Below, piece by piece: positions 52,839 to 62,909 of a stretch of 64,000 nucleotides of DNA (its first letter is position 1; every line of letters starts with the position of its first letter). The position numbers were made by a program, and so were the translations under genes. Source of the stretch: Halopseudomonas oceani (GTDB lineage: Bacteria; Pseudomonadota; Gammaproteobacteria; Pseudomonadales; Pseudomonadaceae); assembly GCF_002903165.1 (NCBI RefSeq), contig NZ_PPSK01000002.1, positions 341,208 through 405,207 on the forward strand. The letters run 5' to 3'. The notes under the pieces are model-generated. The model did no database searches. It saw nothing but the letters and a program-made list of their open reading frames with translations, and was not told the DNA's origin.

Positions 52839-55460
52839 ATGAAAAGCGCAGAAATCCGTGAATCCTTCCTCCGTTTCTTTGAAGAAAAGGGCCACACCCG
52901 CGTTGCCTCCAGCTCGCTGATCCCGGCAAACGACCCCACGTTGCTGTTTACCAATGCAGGCATGAACCAGTTCAAGGACTGCTTCCTTGGCCTGGAGAAG
53001 CGCGCCTATACCCGCGCCACCAGCAGCCAAAAGTGTGTGCGTGCCGGCGGCAAGCACAACGATCTGGAGAACGTCGGTTACACCGCGCGTCACCACACCT
53101 TCTTTGAAATGCTGGGTAACTTCAGCTTTGGCGATTACTTCAAGCGTGATGCCATTCATTACGCCTGGGAGTTTCTGACCTCGGACAAGTGGCTGAACCT
53201 GCCGCAGGAAAAACTCTGGGTCACGGTCTACGCCAGCGACGACGAAGCCTACGATATCTGGACCAAGGAAGTCGGTATGCCGGCTGAGCGCATGGTGCGG
53301 ATTGGTGACAACAAGGGCGCGCCCTACGCGTCGGACAACTTCTGGGCGATGGGCGACACGGGGCCTTGTGGTCCCTGCACTGAAATTTTCTACGATCATG
53401 GCGCCGACATCTGGGGTGGCCCGCCGGGCTCGCCGGAAGAGGACGGTGATCGTTATATCGAAATCTGGAATAACGTCTTCATGCAGTTCAATCGCACTGC
53501 TGATGGCGAGATGCATCCGCTGCCTGCGCCGAGCGTTGACACCGGCATGGGGCTGGAGCGCATCAGTGCGGTCATGCAGCACGTGCACGCCAACTATGAG
53601 ATCGATCTGTTCCAGAACCTGCTGGCTGCTGCGGCCGAAGCCATTGGCTGCCCGCAGGACAACGCCGCCTCGCTGAAAGTGGTCGCAGACCATATTCGTT
53701 CCTGCAGCTTTCTGATTGCCGACGGCGTACTGCCGTCCAACGAAGGCCGTGGCTACGTGCTGCGCCGCATCATTCGTCGCGCCTGCCGTCACGGCAACAA
53801 GCTGGGCGCGAAGGGTGTGTTCTTCCACAAGATCGTGGCAGCACTGGTTGCCGAGATGGGTGACGCGTTCCCTGAGCTCAAGGCGCAGCAGGCCCATATC
53901 GAGCGTGTGCTGAAGACCGAAGAAGAGCAGTTCGCCAAGACGCTGGATCAGGGGCTGCGGATCCTTGAGCAGGATCTGGCCGAGCTGAAGGGCAGCGAAA
54001 TCCCCGGCGAAGTTGTGTTCAAGCTGTACGACACCTACGGCTTCCCGGTTGACCTGACCGGTGATATCGCCCGTGAACGCGATCTGACCATTGATGAGGC
54101 CGGCTTTGAGGCGGCGATGGAAGCGCAGCGTGAGCGCGCGCGGTCTGCCAGCCAGTTCGGTCTGGATTACAACGCCTTGGTGAAAGTCGATATCGAAACC
54201 CGCTTCCAGGGTTACGACGGGACGGAAGGGCAGGGCACCGTTGTTGCGCTGTTCCGCGACGGCGAGCCGGTCGAGGTGCTGAACGAAGGCGACAAGGGTG
54301 TGGTCGTGCTCGATCAGACCCCGTTTTACGCTGAATCTGGTGGCCAGGTTGGTGACACCGGTTACCTGTCGGCCTCCGGCCTGCGCGCCGAGGTGTCGGA
54401 TACCACCAAGGCGGGTAATGCACATCTGCACCATGTCATCGTTCAGCAAGGCACTCTGCGTGCTGGCGAAGCACTGCAGGCCAAGGTTGACGCTGGTGTG
54501 CGTCAGGCCACCGCGCTGAACCACTCGGCAACCCATCTGCTGCATGCCGCGCTGCGCGAGGTGCTGGGTGATCACGTTCAGCAGAAAGGATCGTTGGTCG
54601 ACAGTCAGCGTCTGCGCTTTGACTTCAGCCACTATGAGGCGATCAAGCCCGAGCAGCTGCGCGTTCTGGAAGACCGGGTCAACGAGCAGATTCGTCTGAA
54701 CTCGGCGGTTGGCGTGGAAGTCACTGATATTGAATCGGCCAAGGCCAAGGCGGCCATGGCCCTGTTTGGTGAAAAGTACGGCGATGAAGTGCGTGTGCTC
54801 ACCATGGGTAACGGCTTCTCTGTCGAGCTGTGCGGTGGCACCCACGTGTCGCGGACTGGCGATATCGGTTTGTTCAAGATCACCGCAGAAAGCGGCATTG
54901 CTTCCGGCGTGCGTCGCATCGAAGCGGTTACCGGCGCTGGCGCACTGGCTTGGGTTAACGAGACCGAGGAGCGTTTGCGTGAGGCAGCTGCTACCGTCAA
55001 AGGCAGTCGCGACAACGTACTCGACAAGCTGGCAGCGCTGGTAGAGCGCAGTCGCCAGCTGGAAAAGGAAGTTGAGCAGCTCAAGGCCAAGGCTGCCAGC
55101 GCAGCAGGCTCGGATCTGGCTGCCGCGGCGCAACAGGTTGGCGGGCGCACGGTGCTGGTACAGCGGGTTGATGGTCAGGACGGTAAGGGCCTGATGGCGC
55201 TGGTAGATCAGTTGAAGAACAAGTTGGGCTCTGCGGCGATCCTGCTGGGTGGCGAGAGTGACGGCAAGGTTGTGTTGGTCGCTGGCGTAACCAAGGATCT
55301 GGCCGGTCAGCTCAAGGCCGGTGACTGGATTCGTACCACGGCCCAGGCGGTTGGCGGCAAGGGCGGTGGGCGCCCGGACATGGCGCAGGGCGGCGGCACT
55401 GATGTTGCGGCACTGGATCAGGCCCTCGCCGATGCGGTCAGCTGGGTCGGTCAGCAATAA
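52839..55460 (+). CDS. alaS: Alanyl-tRNA synthetase
   Basis: 873 residues from the ATG at 52839 (AAGGGA upstream). Class II aminoacylation domain from [19 protein letters not shown], with [15 protein letters not shown] and the [17 protein letters not shown] segment; the editing domain with [11 protein letters not shown] and [13 protein letters not shown] zinc ligands; a coiled coil and the C-Ala domain ending [14 protein letters not shown]. All conserved parts are intact. Followed by lysC as in P. aeruginosa. Confidence 0.97.
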   Translation: MKSAEIRESFLRFFEEKGHTRVASSSLIPANDPTLLFTNAGMNQFKDCFLGLEKRAYTRATSSQKCVRAGGKHNDLENVGYTARHHTFFEMLGNFSFGDYFKRDAIHYAWEFLTSDKWLNLPQEKLWVTVYASDDEAYDIWTKEVGMPAERMVRIGDNKGAPYASDNFWAMGDTGPCGPCTEIFYDHGADIWGGPPGSPEEDGDRYIEIWNNVFMQFNRTADGEMHPLPAPSVDTGMGLERISAVMQHVHANYEIDLFQNLLAAAAEAIGCPQDNAASLKVVADHIRSCSFLIADGVLPSNEGRGYVLRRIIRRACRHGNKLGAKGVFFHKIVAALVAEMGDAFPELKAQQAHIERVLKTEEEQFAKTLDQGLRILEQDLAELKGSEIPGEVVFKLYDTYGFPVDLTGDIARERDLTIDEAGFEAAMEAQRERARSASQFGLDYNALVKVDIETRFQGYDGTEGQGTVVALFRDGEPVEVLNEGDKGVVVLDQTPFYAESGGQVGDTGYLSASGLRAEVSDTTKAGNAHLHHVIVQQGTLRAGEALQAKVDAGVRQATALNHSATHLLHAALREVLGDHVQQKGSLVDSQRLRFDFSHYEAIKPEQLRVLEDRVNEQIRLNSAVGVEVTDIESAKAKAAMALFGEKYGDEVRVLTMGNGFSVELCGGTHVSRTGDIGLFKITAESGIASGVRRIEAVTGAGALAWVNETEERLREAAATVKGSRDNVLDKLAALVERSRQLEKEVEQLKAKAASAAGSDLAAAAQQVGGRTVLVQRVDGQDGKGLMALVDQLKNKLGSAAILLGGESDGKVVLVAGVTKDLAGQLKAGDWIRTTAQAVGGKGGGRPDMAQGGGTDVAALDQALADAVSWVGQQ

Positions 55461-55531
55461 GGGCAGCGCTCGGCTGAGCGCTGATGCAATGGTCGGGGAA
55501 CCGGCCTCTGGGTGAGGATAGACGTAGCAAA

Positions 55532-56767
55532 ATGGCGCTTATTGTCCAGAAGTTTGGTGGTACCTCGGTCGGCAGCGTGGAGCGAATCCAGCAGGTCGCC
55601 GAGAAAATCAAGGGCTTCAAGGAGCGTGGCGACGATCTGGTTGTGGTGGTATCCGCCATGAGCGGTGAAACCAATCGTCTGATCGATCTGGCTAAACAGA
55701 TTCAGGTTGATCCGGATCCGCGCGAGATGGACGTCATCGTCTCCACCGGCGAGCAGGTCACCATTGGTCTGCTCGCCATGGCGCTGAAGTCGATCGGTGT
55801 TGAGGCGGTCTCGATGACCGGCCCGCAGGTGCGTATTCTGACAGACAGCGCACACGGCAAGGCGCGCATCCAGCAGATTGATGACGAGCGCATGCGTCGC
55901 GAGCTGGCAGCGGGTCGCGTTGTCATCGTTGCCGGCTTCCAGGGTGCAGATGAGACTGGCGCGATTACTACATTGGGTCGTGGCGGCTCTGATACTACCG
56001 GGGTAGCCTTGGCGGCGGCGCTGAAGGCTGATGAATGTCAGATCTATACTGACGTCGACGGTGTCTACACCACCGACCCGCGCGTTGTTGAGCGCGCTCA
56101 GCGGTTGGACCGTATCACCTTCGAAGAAATGCTGGAAATGGCGAGCCTCGGCTCGAAGGTGCTGCAAATCCGCTCGGTCGAGTTTGCTGGCAAATACTCC
56201 GTGCCTTTGCGTGTGCTGCACAGTTTTAAAGAAGGCCCAGGCACCCTTATTACCCTTGAGGACAACGTATCAATGGAACAACCCGTCATTTCCGGTATCG
56301 CGTTCAATCGTGATGAGGCCAAACTGACTATCCGCGGCGTGCCGGACACTCCCGGCGTGGCGTTCAAGATTCTCGGCCCGGTGAGTGCGGCGAACATTGA
56401 AGTCGATATGATCGTGCAGAACGTGTCGATGGATAACACCACCGACTTTACGTTTACCGTACATCGCAATGAATTCCGCAAAGCAGAGTCTATTCTTAAG
56501 CAGGTAGCGGCCGATATCGGTGCGCGCGAAGTGGCGGCAGACGACAAGATTGCCAAGGTCTCCATCGTTGGTGTGGGTATGCGCTCCCACGCCGGTGTCG
56601 CCAGCAGCATGTTTGAGGCGCTGGCGAAGGAAGGGATCAACATTCAGATGATCTCGACCTCAGAAATCAAGGTGTCGGTGGTTATTGACGAGAAGTATCT
56701 GGAGTTGGCGGTGCGTACGCTGCATACCGCGTTTGGGTTGGATGCGCCTGCCGCCAGCGATGCCTGA
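55532..56767 (+). CDS. lysC: Aspartate kinase
   Basis: 411 residues from the ATG at 55532. MALIVQKFGGTSVGS opens the kinase domain (about 1-245), with VSAMSGETNRL, STGEQVTIGL and GRGGSDTTGVALAAAL; two ACT domains follow (about 265-405), binding lysine and threonine for feedback control. It makes aspartyl phosphate for Lys, Thr, Met and diaminopimelate. An internal in-frame start for a separate beta subunit, as in some aspartokinases, is possible near the ACT region but not shown. Confidence 0.95.
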   Translation: MALIVQKFGGTSVGSVERIQQVAEKIKGFKERGDDLVVVVSAMSGETNRLIDLAKQIQVDPDPREMDVIVSTGEQVTIGLLAMALKSIGVEAVSMTGPQVRILTDSAHGKARIQQIDDERMRRELAAGRVVIVAGFQGADETGAITTLGRGGSDTTGVALAAALKADECQIYTDVDGVYTTDPRVVERAQRLDRITFEEMLEMASLGSKVLQIRSVEFAGKYSVPLRVLHSFKEGPGTLITLEDNVSMEQPVISGIAFNRDEAKLTIRGVPDTPGVAFKILGPVSAANIEVDMIVQNVSMDNTTDFTFTVHRNEFRKAESILKQVAADIGAREVAADDKIAKVSIVGVGMRSHAGVASSMFEALAKEGINIQMISTSEIKVSVVIDEKYLELAVRTLHTAFGLDAPAASDA

Positions 56768-56926
56768 CAGGCATTACCGAGGGTTGGCGGAGCGCTTGAT
56801 GCGATCCGCCCCAAGGGCACGGTCTCTGGCTGCCGTGTCCGCCTGCGGCGTCACCGAAGTGGCTCGTCAGGCTTCTAGCCGGTTTTTTGCAGAGCTGTGT
56901 CCTGATCATTAGCAAGGAGAAATGGA

Positions 56927-57112
56927 ATGCTGATTCTGACTCGACGGGTCGGTGAGACCCTGATGGTAGGTGATGAAGTGACCGTGACTGTTCTGGGTGT
57001 CAAAGGCAACCAGGTTCGTATTGGCGTGAACGCGCCCAAAGAAGTCGCGGTTCACCGCGAGGAAATTTACCAGCGTATCCAGAAGGAAAAGGACGAAGAA
57101 CCAAATAACTAA
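56927..57112 (+). CDS. csrA: Carbon storage regulator CsrA/RsmA
   Basis: 61 residues: [51 protein letters not shown] is the canonical RNA-binding fold with Arg44 in VHREEI. It binds GGA motifs in leaders and represses or stabilises mRNAs. AAGGAG precedes the ATG. The alaS-lysC-csrA order is that of P. aeruginosa rsmA. Confidence 0.97.
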   Translation: MLILTRRVGETLMVGDEVTVTVLGVKGNQVRIGVNAPKEVAVHREEIYQRIQKEKDEEPNN

Positions 57113-57129
57113 TTTTATTGAGTTTTTCG

Positions 57130-57158
57130 TTGCAATAATAAAATTGCGCGGGTAATAT
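57130..57158 (+). promoter_or_regulatory. Sigma-70 promoter of tRNA-Ser
   Basis: TTGCAA and TAATAT with a 17-base spacer, 13 bases before the tRNA. Confidence 0.65.
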
Positions 57159-57171
57159 TCCCCGCGTGTTC

Positions 57172-57262
57172 GGAGAGGTGGCCGAGAGGCCGAAGGCGCT
57201 CCCCTGCTAAGGGAGTATACCTCAAAAGGGTATCGCGGGTTCGAATCCCGCCCTCTCCGCCA
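57172..57262 (+). tRNA. tRNA-Ser (anticodon GCT)
   Basis: 91 bases with a long variable arm (class II). Acceptor GGAGAGG pairs with CCTCTCC, encoded GCCA; the anticodon loop CTGCTAA gives GCT. Confidence 0.95.
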
Positions 57263-57319
57263 TTTTCAGATTTATAGGTTGTGTCAAACGTTAGTTTCTG
57301 AATTTAAAAGAAAAAACAT

Positions 57320-57347
57320 TTGACGAAGCAGAAAAAGAGCCTATAAT
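57320..57347 (+). promoter_or_regulatory. Promoter of tRNA-Arg copy 1
   Basis: TTGACG and TATAAT, 16-base spacer, followed by a GC-rich CGCCCCC discriminator. Confidence 0.75.
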
Positions 57348-57359
57348 TCGCCCCCACAC

Positions 57360-57436
57360 GCACTCGTAGCTCAGCTGGATAGAGTACTCGGCTACGAACC
57401 GAGCGGTCGGAGGTTCGAATCCTCCCGAGTGCGCCA
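57360..57436 (+). tRNA. tRNA-Arg (anticodon ACG), copy 1
   Basis: 77 bases; acceptor GCACTCG/CGAGTGC, loop CTACGAA, encoded GCCA. The A34 is expected to be edited to inosine. Identical to copies 2 and 3. Confidence 0.96.
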
Positions 57437-57443
57437 TATAGAG

Positions 57444-57471
57444 AACCCACTGATTTCAGTGGGTTTTTTTT
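57444..57471 (+). terminator. Terminator of tRNA-Arg copy 1
   Basis: 10-bp perfect stem AACCCACTGA/TCAGTGGGTT with a TT loop, then an eight-base T-run. Confidence 0.9.
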
Positions 57472-57494
57472 CGTCTTCGAAAAGCTGATGCTTG

Positions 57495-57522
57495 ATGACA
57501 CGGCGAGAAAAATGGGTATAAT
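57495..57522 (+). promoter_or_regulatory. Promoter of tRNA-Arg copy 2
   Basis: ATGACA and TATAAT with a 16-base spacer; GCGCCCCC discriminator. Confidence 0.65.
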
Positions 57523-57535
57523 GCGCCCCCACAAC

Positions 57536-57612
57536 GCACTCGTAGCTCAGCTGGATAGAGTACTCGGCTACGAACCGAGCGGTCGGAGGTTCGAATCCTC
57601 CCGAGTGCGCCA
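57536..57612 (+). tRNA. tRNA-Arg (anticodon ACG), copy 2
   Basis: 77 bases, identical to copy 1; starts 176 bases after it. Confidence 0.96.
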
Positions 57613-57619
57613 TATAAAA

Positions 57620-57643
57620 AATCACTGAAATCAGTGGTTTTTT
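57620..57643 (+). terminator. Terminator of tRNA-Arg copy 2
   Basis: 9-bp stem AATCACTGA/TCAGTGGTT with one G-U pair, followed by T residues. Confidence 0.8.
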
Positions 57644-57662
57644 CTGTCACCGGTCAAGACTG

Positions 57663-57690
57663 ATGACAACGCGAGAAAAGCGCTTATAAT
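57663..57690 (+). promoter_or_regulatory. Promoter of tRNA-Arg copy 3
   Basis: ATGACA and TATAAT with a 16-base spacer, flanks nearly the same as for copy 2. Confidence 0.65.
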
Positions 57691-57703
57691 GCGCACCCTT
57701 AAC

Positions 57704-57780
57704 GCACTCGTAGCTCAGCTGGATAGAGTACTCGGCTACGAACCGAGCGGTCGGAGGTTCGAATCCTCCCGAGTGCGCCA
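57704..57780 (+). tRNA. tRNA-Arg (anticodon ACG), copy 3
   Basis: 77 bases, identical to copies 1 and 2; starts 168 bases after copy 2. Confidence 0.96.
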
Positions 57781-57786
57781 TACAAG

Positions 57787-57815
57787 AAAACCACTGATTT
57801 CAGTGGTTTTTTTTT
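57787..57815 (+). terminator. Terminator of tRNA-Arg copy 3
   Basis: 11-bp perfect stem AAAACCACTGA/TCAGTGGTTTT with a TT loop running into a T-tract. Confidence 0.9.
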
Positions 57816-57914
57816 GCCGTAACGAAACTAGAGCTGAGCTGTCGTGCAAAGCCTGATAGGCTTGTTCGGCAAGTCGTTGTGGCCTCCAGTCCATGGGAGG
57901 CGTCGATTGGTAAA

Positions 57915-57931
57915 CACCCCGCGCCGGGGTG
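57915..57931 (+). promoter_or_regulatory. GC-rich hairpin in the mgtE leader
   Basis: Stem CACCCCG/CGGGGTG with a CGC loop, ending five bases before the AGGAAG ribosome site of mgtE; it could limit translation. I do not recognise a magnesium riboswitch here. Confidence 0.4.
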
Positions 57932-57948
57932 GGTCAGGAAGCCTTGCC

Positions 57949-59388
57949 ATGTCGGATCTCAACAGAAAATCGCCGGAAAGCCTGCAGGATCGTCTGGAGC
58001 AGGTGCAGGACCTGTTGAGTCGGCATCGGCTGGTGGAAGATCTGGTGCACAAGCAAGAGGGGCAGCATCAGGAGCTGGTCGAGCACCTGGTGCATCAGCA
58101 GAACCTGGTTGAACTGCAGCGCAAGCTGGATGAGTTGCACCCGGCAGACGTCGCCTACATTCTCGAATCCTTGCCACTGGATGAGCGGCTTGCCGTCTGG
58201 CAGTTGGTTAAGGCCGAACGAGACGGCGATATCCTGCTTGAGGTTTCTGACGCGGTTCGTGAAACCCTGATTGCCGACATGGACAGCCACGAGATTATCG
58301 CGGCTGCCAACACCCTTGATGCTGATGAACTGGCGGATCTGGCTCCCGATCTGCCGCGCGATGTCGTGCGCGAGTTGATGGACAGTCTGGATGCCCAGCA
58401 GCGTGATCGCCTGAAGTCGGCGTTGTCCTACGACGAGGATCAGGTCGGCGCGCTGATGGACTTTGACATGCTGACCATTCGTGATGATGTCAGCCTGGAG
58501 GTGGTGAGTCGCTACCTGCGCCGTTTCGATGCGCTGCCGGACCACACGGACAAGCTGTTCGTGGTCGATACCGAGGGCTTGCTGAAAGGGGTTTTGCCGA
58601 TCAAGAAGCTGTTGGTCAGTTCGCCTGATGCGTTGGTCGCGGATGTCATGTCGGACGATCCGGTGATCTTTGACCCGGCCGATGATGCCGGTGACGCGGC
58701 GCAAGCGTTCGAGCGCTATGACCTTGTCTCGGCGCCGGTGGTCGATAATCTCGGTCGGCTTTGTGGTCGTTTGACCATTGATGAGATGGTCGATTACATC
58801 CGTGAAGAGAGTGAGGCGGAGGTGCTCAATGCTGCAGGTCTGCGCGAAGAAGAAGATATCTTTGCATCGGTCTGGAAGTCGGTCCGCAACCGCTGGGCCT
58901 GGCTGGCGGTAAACCTCTGTACTGCGCTGATTGCCTCGCGTGTGATTGGCCTGTTCGAAAACGCCATTGAACAATTGGTTGCTCTCGCTGCGCTGATGCC
59001 AATCGTGGCGGGCATTGGTGGCAACTCGGGTAATCAGACCATCACCATGATCGTGCGCGGGATTGCCACCGGCCAGGTGCAAGTTGCACACGGGCGTCGC
59101 CTGTTGCGTAAGGAAGCCGGCGTAGCCCTGATCAACGGTGTGTTCTGGGGTGTGGTCCTGGCTGCGATTGCCTTGCTGCTGTATGGCAGTCTCCCGTTGG
59201 CGGTGGTGTTGATGGCCGCAATGACGCTGAATATGCTGCTGGCGGCTTGTATGGGGGTATTCATTCCTCTTATAAGGCTGCGCTTGGGAGGGGATCCGGC
59301 GCTGGGCTCCAGCGTGCTGATTACCGCGATCACAGACAGTGGCGGCTTCTTTATCTTCCTCGGTCTTGCCACTATTTTCCTGCTTTAG
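57949..59388 (+). CDS. mgtE: Magnesium transporter MgtE
   Basis: 479 residues from the ATG at 57949 (AGGAAG upstream). The order is MgtE N domain (about 45-145, with ELHPADVAYILESLP), CBS pair (about 150-275), a connecting helix, and the five-helix membrane domain (about 305-479) with MPIVAGIGGNSGNQT and ITDSGGFFIFLGLA, the pore segments. A homodimeric Mg2+ channel gated by cytoplasmic Mg2+. It opens with an extra coiled-coil stretch rich in His and Gln (LVHKQEGQHQELVEHLV). Confidence 0.94.
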   Translation: MSDLNRKSPESLQDRLEQVQDLLSRHRLVEDLVHKQEGQHQELVEHLVHQQNLVELQRKLDELHPADVAYILESLPLDERLAVWQLVKAERDGDILLEVSDAVRETLIADMDSHEIIAAANTLDADELADLAPDLPRDVVRELMDSLDAQQRDRLKSALSYDEDQVGALMDFDMLTIRDDVSLEVVSRYLRRFDALPDHTDKLFVVDTEGLLKGVLPIKKLLVSSPDALVADVMSDDPVIFDPADDAGDAAQAFERYDLVSAPVVDNLGRLCGRLTIDEMVDYIREESEAEVLNAAGLREEEDIFASVWKSVRNRWAWLAVNLCTALIASRVIGLFENAIEQLVALAALMPIVAGIGGNSGNQTITMIVRGIATGQVQVAHGRRLLRKEAGVALINGVFWGVVLAAIALLLYGSLPLAVVLMAAMTLNMLLAACMGVFIPLIRLRLGGDPALGSSVLITAITDSGGFFIFLGLATIFLL

Positions 59389-59575
59389 CACTGCCGTCTT
59401 TCTCGCCAGTCGGGTGTCGCTTTGATTGCCTAAAATGTCACATCAGGATACATTAGGCCGTTTTTTCGTGTGGGAGGTCTGTCGGCAGACAGGCTGATCT
59501 GCCAAGCACCCACTGATGTTTTGCCAGCTATATAAGCAGCATGGATTAACCATGCCCAGAGTTGCGGGAGAGAAA

Positions 59576-59833
59576 ATGGATTCTAATAACCTGGTTCTTG
59601 AAGGCGTTGAGCTGATGCTCCTCGGGATGGGGGCCGTATTTAGCTTCCTTGTTCTGCTGGTCGCCTGTACCAGCATCATGTCGTTCATCCTGTCACGTTA
59701 TTTCCCTGAAGCCTTGCCCGCGCCGAAGCCGGTGCGCAAAAAGGCGGGCGCTGCTCCAGCCAGTGTAGACCCCGATGTGGTCGCCGCCATTGGTGCTGCC
59801 ATCAAGCAACACCGTGCGCGTCAACGCTCCTGA
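59576..59833 (+). CDS. oadG: Oxaloacetate decarboxylase gamma chain
   Basis: 85 residues from the ATG at 59576 with GGGAGAG upstream. One membrane helix (LMLLGMGAVFSFLVLLVACTSIMS, about 11-34), then a proline/alanine-rich linker and a C-terminal basic end with DPDVVAAIGAAIKQHR. OadG holds the complex together and binds zinc. First gene of oadGAB, 53 bases before oadA. Confidence 0.9.
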   Translation: MDSNNLVLEGVELMLLGMGAVFSFLVLLVACTSIMSFILSRYFPEALPAPKPVRKKAGAAPASVDPDVVAAIGAAIKQHRARQRS

Positions 59834-59886
59834 TTCATCCGTTTCGCGGTTTTCACCATTAAAAATCAAATAAAGGCCATGACACT

Positions 59887-61665
59887 ATGACCGATACCAA
59901 AAAGCCTTTGGGCATTACTGATGTCATCCTGCGTGATGCACACCAATCCATCCTGGCGACCCGTATGCGCCTCGATGACATGCTGCCCATCGCTGGCAAG
60001 CTCGACCAGGTAGGCTTCTGGTCCGTTGAATCCTGGGGCGGGGCGACCTTTGATGCTTGTATCCGTTATCTGGGCGAAGATCCGTGGGAGCGTATTCGCG
60101 CACTGAAAAAGGCGATGCCCAATACCCGCCAGCAAATGCTGCTGCGCGGCCAGAACCTGCTGGGCTACCGTCACTATGCTGACGACGTAGTCGAGAAGTT
60201 TGTTGAACGCGCGGCCGTCAACGGCGTCGACGTGTTCCGTGTATTTGATGCGATGAATGACCCGCGCAACCTGGAGACGGCGCTCAAAGCCGTCAAGAAC
60301 CAAGGCAAACACGCGCAGGGCACCATCTCTTACACCACCAGCCCGGTGCATACCCTGCAGATGTGGGTCGATCTGGCCAAGCAGATCGAAGACATGGGGG
60401 CCGACTCCATTGCCATCAAGGATATGGCCGGCATTCTGAACCCGTATGTCGCGTTTGACCTTGTCAGCCAGCTCAAGTCCACCTTGAGCATTCCGGTTCA
60501 CATGCAGTGCCACGCCACTGCCGGTCTGTCGACTGCCGCGATCATGAAAGCAGCTGAGGCGGGCATCGACAACGTCGACTCCGCTATCTCGTCCATGTCC
60601 ATGACCTACGGTCATTCTCCGACCGAGTCCGTGGTTGCGATCTTCCAGAATACCGAGCGCGATACCGGTCTGAATCTGGAGCTGCTGGAAGAAGTGGCTG
60701 CCTACTTCCGTGAAGTGCGGAAGAAGTACGCCAAATTTGAAGGCAACCTCAAGGGCGTGGATTCGCGCATTCTGGTTGCTCAGGTGCCGGGTGGCATGCT
60801 GACCAACATGGAAAACCAGCTGAAAGAGCAGGGCGCAAGCGACAAGTTTGACGCCGTTCTGGCTGAGATTCCGCGTGTGCGTGAAGATCTGGGTTTCATT
60901 CCGCTGGTAACGCCGACCTCGCAAATTGTCGGTACCCAAGCGGTGATTAACGTGCTGACTGGCGAGCGTTACAAGTCCATCACCAAGGAAACTGCAGGTG
61001 TGCTCAAGGGTGAGTACGGTGCAGCGCCGGCGCCGTTCAATGCTGAGCTGCAGGCGCGTGTTCTCGACGGTGCTGAAGCTATCACCTGCCGTCCGGCAGA
61101 CCTGCTGGAAGCGGAAATGGATAAGCTCACTGCCGAGCTCAAGGGGCTGGCTGGTGAGAAGGGTATCAAACTCGCCGAGAACGAAATCGACGACGTTCTG
61201 ACCTATGCACTGTTCCCGCAGATCGGTCTCAAGTTCCTGGAAAATCGCGGCAACCCGGATGCGTTCGAACCGGTGCCGACTGGTAACGAGCTGCCGGCGG
61301 GCGCCAAGGCAGCAGGCCCAGAAGCCTACACCGTCAGTGTTAACGGCAAGGAGTACGTTGTTCAGGTCTCCGAGGGCGGTGACATCTCCGGTATCAAGCC
61401 GCTGGGTGACGCAGCAGCGCCTGCTGCGGCCAGTGCTGCACCGGCCGGCGACGGTGAGCCGCAGGGTGCACCGCTGTCCGGCAACATCTTCAAGGTACTG
61501 GTTGCTCCGGGCGATCAGATCGAAGAGGGTGAAGTGGTGATGATTCTCGAGGCGATGAAGATGGAAACCGAAGTGCGCGCCGTCCGCGGTGGCAGTGTGG
61601 TCTCTGTTGACGTCAAGGTTGGCGACGCGGTAGCCGTCGGCGACACGCTGCTGACCATCGGCTAA
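59887..61665 (+). CDS. oadA: Oxaloacetate decarboxylase alpha chain
   Basis: 592 residues. The carboxyltransferase domain (about 1-470) has [33 protein letters not shown] with the catalytic lysine, and the metal-binding HMQCHATAG. An Ala/Pro hinge (about 500-520) leads to the biotin domain with Lys558 in EAMKMET. It moves carboxyl from oxaloacetate to biotin; OadB then decarboxylates with Na+ export. A pyruvate carboxylase B subunit looks alike, but the flanking oadG and oadB settle the call. Confidence 0.95.
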   Translation: MTDTKKPLGITDVILRDAHQSILATRMRLDDMLPIAGKLDQVGFWSVESWGGATFDACIRYLGEDPWERIRALKKAMPNTRQQMLLRGQNLLGYRHYADDVVEKFVERAAVNGVDVFRVFDAMNDPRNLETALKAVKNQGKHAQGTISYTTSPVHTLQMWVDLAKQIEDMGADSIAIKDMAGILNPYVAFDLVSQLKSTLSIPVHMQCHATAGLSTAAIMKAAEAGIDNVDSAISSMSMTYGHSPTESVVAIFQNTERDTGLNLELLEEVAAYFREVRKKYAKFEGNLKGVDSRILVAQVPGGMLTNMENQLKEQGASDKFDAVLAEIPRVREDLGFIPLVTPTSQIVGTQAVINVLTGERYKSITKETAGVLKGEYGAAPAPFNAELQARVLDGAEAITCRPADLLEAEMDKLTAELKGLAGEKGIKLAENEIDDVLTYALFPQIGLKFLENRGNPDAFEPVPTGNELPAGAKAAGPEAYTVSVNGKEYVVQVSEGGDISGIKPLGDAAAPAAASAAPAGDGEPQGAPLSGNIFKVLVAPGDQIEEGEVVMILEAMKMETEVRAVRGGSVVSVDVKVGDAVAVGDTLLTIG

Positions 61666-61676
61666 GGGGGAGACTA

Positions 61677-62813
61677 ATGGATAAGCTCCTCCAGCTGTGG
61701 CACACCACGGGTATCTATCACATGGCCTGGGGCCAGGCAGTGATGATTGTTGTGTGCTTTGGTTTGATCTACCTGGCGATTCGCAAGGGCTTTGAGCCGC
61801 TGCTGCTGATTCCGATCGGCTTTGGCGGTATTTTGGCTAACCTGCCGGTGGCCGATATGGCTCACGGAACGGGTATTTTGCACCTGATCTACGAAGTTGG
61901 CCTGCCGACCAGCGTGTTCCCGCTGCTGATCTTTATGGGCGTAGGTGCGATGACCGACTTCGGTCCGATGCTGGCTAACCCGCGCACGCTGCTGCTTGGT
62001 GCGGCCGCGCAGTTTGGTATCTTCGGTACGCTGCTGGGTGCGCTGGCGCTCACTGCGGCAGGTATTCCGGGCTTCGAGTTCAGCATGAAGGAGGCGGCTT
62101 CCATTGCCATCATTGGTGGTGCGGACGGTCCTACCTCCATTTTCGTGACCTCCAAGCTGGCACCGGATCTGCTGGGACCAATTGCCGTGGCTGCTTACTC
62201 TTATATGGCGTTGGTACCTCTGCTGCAGCCGCCGATCATGCGGGCGCTGACCAACCAGAAGGAGCGTGGCATCGTCATGACCCAGCTGCGTGTTGTCAGC
62301 AAGGCCGAGAAGATCATCTTCCCGCTGCTGCTGCTGATGCTGGTTGCCCTGCTGCTGCCCGATGCGGCGCCGCTGGTCGGTATGCTGTGCTTCGGTAACC
62401 TGATGCGCGAATCCGGCGTGGTTGAGCGTCTGGCTGACACCAGCCGTAATGCGCTGATTAACATCGTAACCATCGGTCTGGGGCTGGCTGTAGGCTCCAA
62501 GCTGTCAGCAGACTCGTTCCTGCAGCTTAAGACGCTCGGTATTCTGGTGCTCGGCATGCTGGCGTTCTGTGCTGGTACTGCTGCCGGTGTTCTGATGGCG
62601 AAGTTGCTGAACCTGTTCAGCAAGAATCCGATCAATCCGTTGATTGGTTCTGCCGGTGTATCTGCAGTGCCGATGGCTGCTCGCGTATCCAACCGAGTCG
62701 GGCTGGAAACCAATCCGCACAACTTCCTGTTGATGCATGCGATGGGTCCGAACCTGGCGGGTGTAATCGGCTCCGCGGTGGCGGCAGGTATTCTGCTCAA
62801 CTTCGTGGGCTGA
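61677..62813 (+). CDS. oadB: Oxaloacetate decarboxylase beta chain (sodium pump)
   Basis: 378 residues, polytopic. Conserved features are [18 protein letters not shown] (near 84), [12 protein letters not shown] with the Asp needed for Na+ (near 144), [13 protein letters not shown] and the C-terminal [14 protein letters not shown]. It decarboxylates carboxybiotin and pumps two Na+ out. Ends with a strong two-way terminator. A few bases separate it from oadA. Confidence 0.95.
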   Translation: MDKLLQLWHTTGIYHMAWGQAVMIVVCFGLIYLAIRKGFEPLLLIPIGFGGILANLPVADMAHGTGILHLIYEVGLPTSVFPLLIFMGVGAMTDFGPMLANPRTLLLGAAAQFGIFGTLLGALALTAAGIPGFEFSMKEAASIAIIGGADGPTSIFVTSKLAPDLLGPIAVAAYSYMALVPLLQPPIMRALTNQKERGIVMTQLRVVSKAEKIIFPLLLLMLVALLLPDAAPLVGMLCFGNLMRESGVVERLADTSRNALINIVTIGLGLAVGSKLSADSFLQLKTLGILVLGMLAFCAGTAAGVLMAKLLNLFSKNPINPLIGSAGVSAVPMAARVSNRVGLETNPHNFLLMHAMGPNLAGVIGSAVAAGILLNFVG

Positions 62814-62823
62814 TCGCCAGCCA

Positions 62824-62856
62824 ACAAAAAACCCGCTCACTGAGCGGGTTTTTTGT
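62824..62856. terminator. Two-way terminator between oadB and amrZ
   Basis: 16-bp perfect palindrome arms ACAAAAAACCCGCTCA/TGAGCGGGTTTTTTGT around one C: A-run and T-run flank the GC stem, so it can stop both the oad and the convergent amrZ transcript. Confidence 0.92.
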
Positions 62857-62909
62857 GTCTATGCACTTGGCTAGTTGTTGCATGCCGCTGCCAAAATGCA
62901 GTTTTCGGT

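Noticed and set aside
52806..55457. 883-residue open frame on the minus strand
   Set aside because: It lies wholly antisense to alaS, in the codon register that GC-rich genes leave open, and has no family resemblance or ribosome site.
57304..57650. Small minus-strand frames reading like 'GGFEPPTARFV'
   Set aside because: Known artefact of translating the reverse strand of tRNA-Arg genes.
57816..57948. Magnesium riboswitch before mgtE
   Set aside because: The leader is only about 130 bases and lacks recognisable M-box architecture; only a short GC hairpin is visible.
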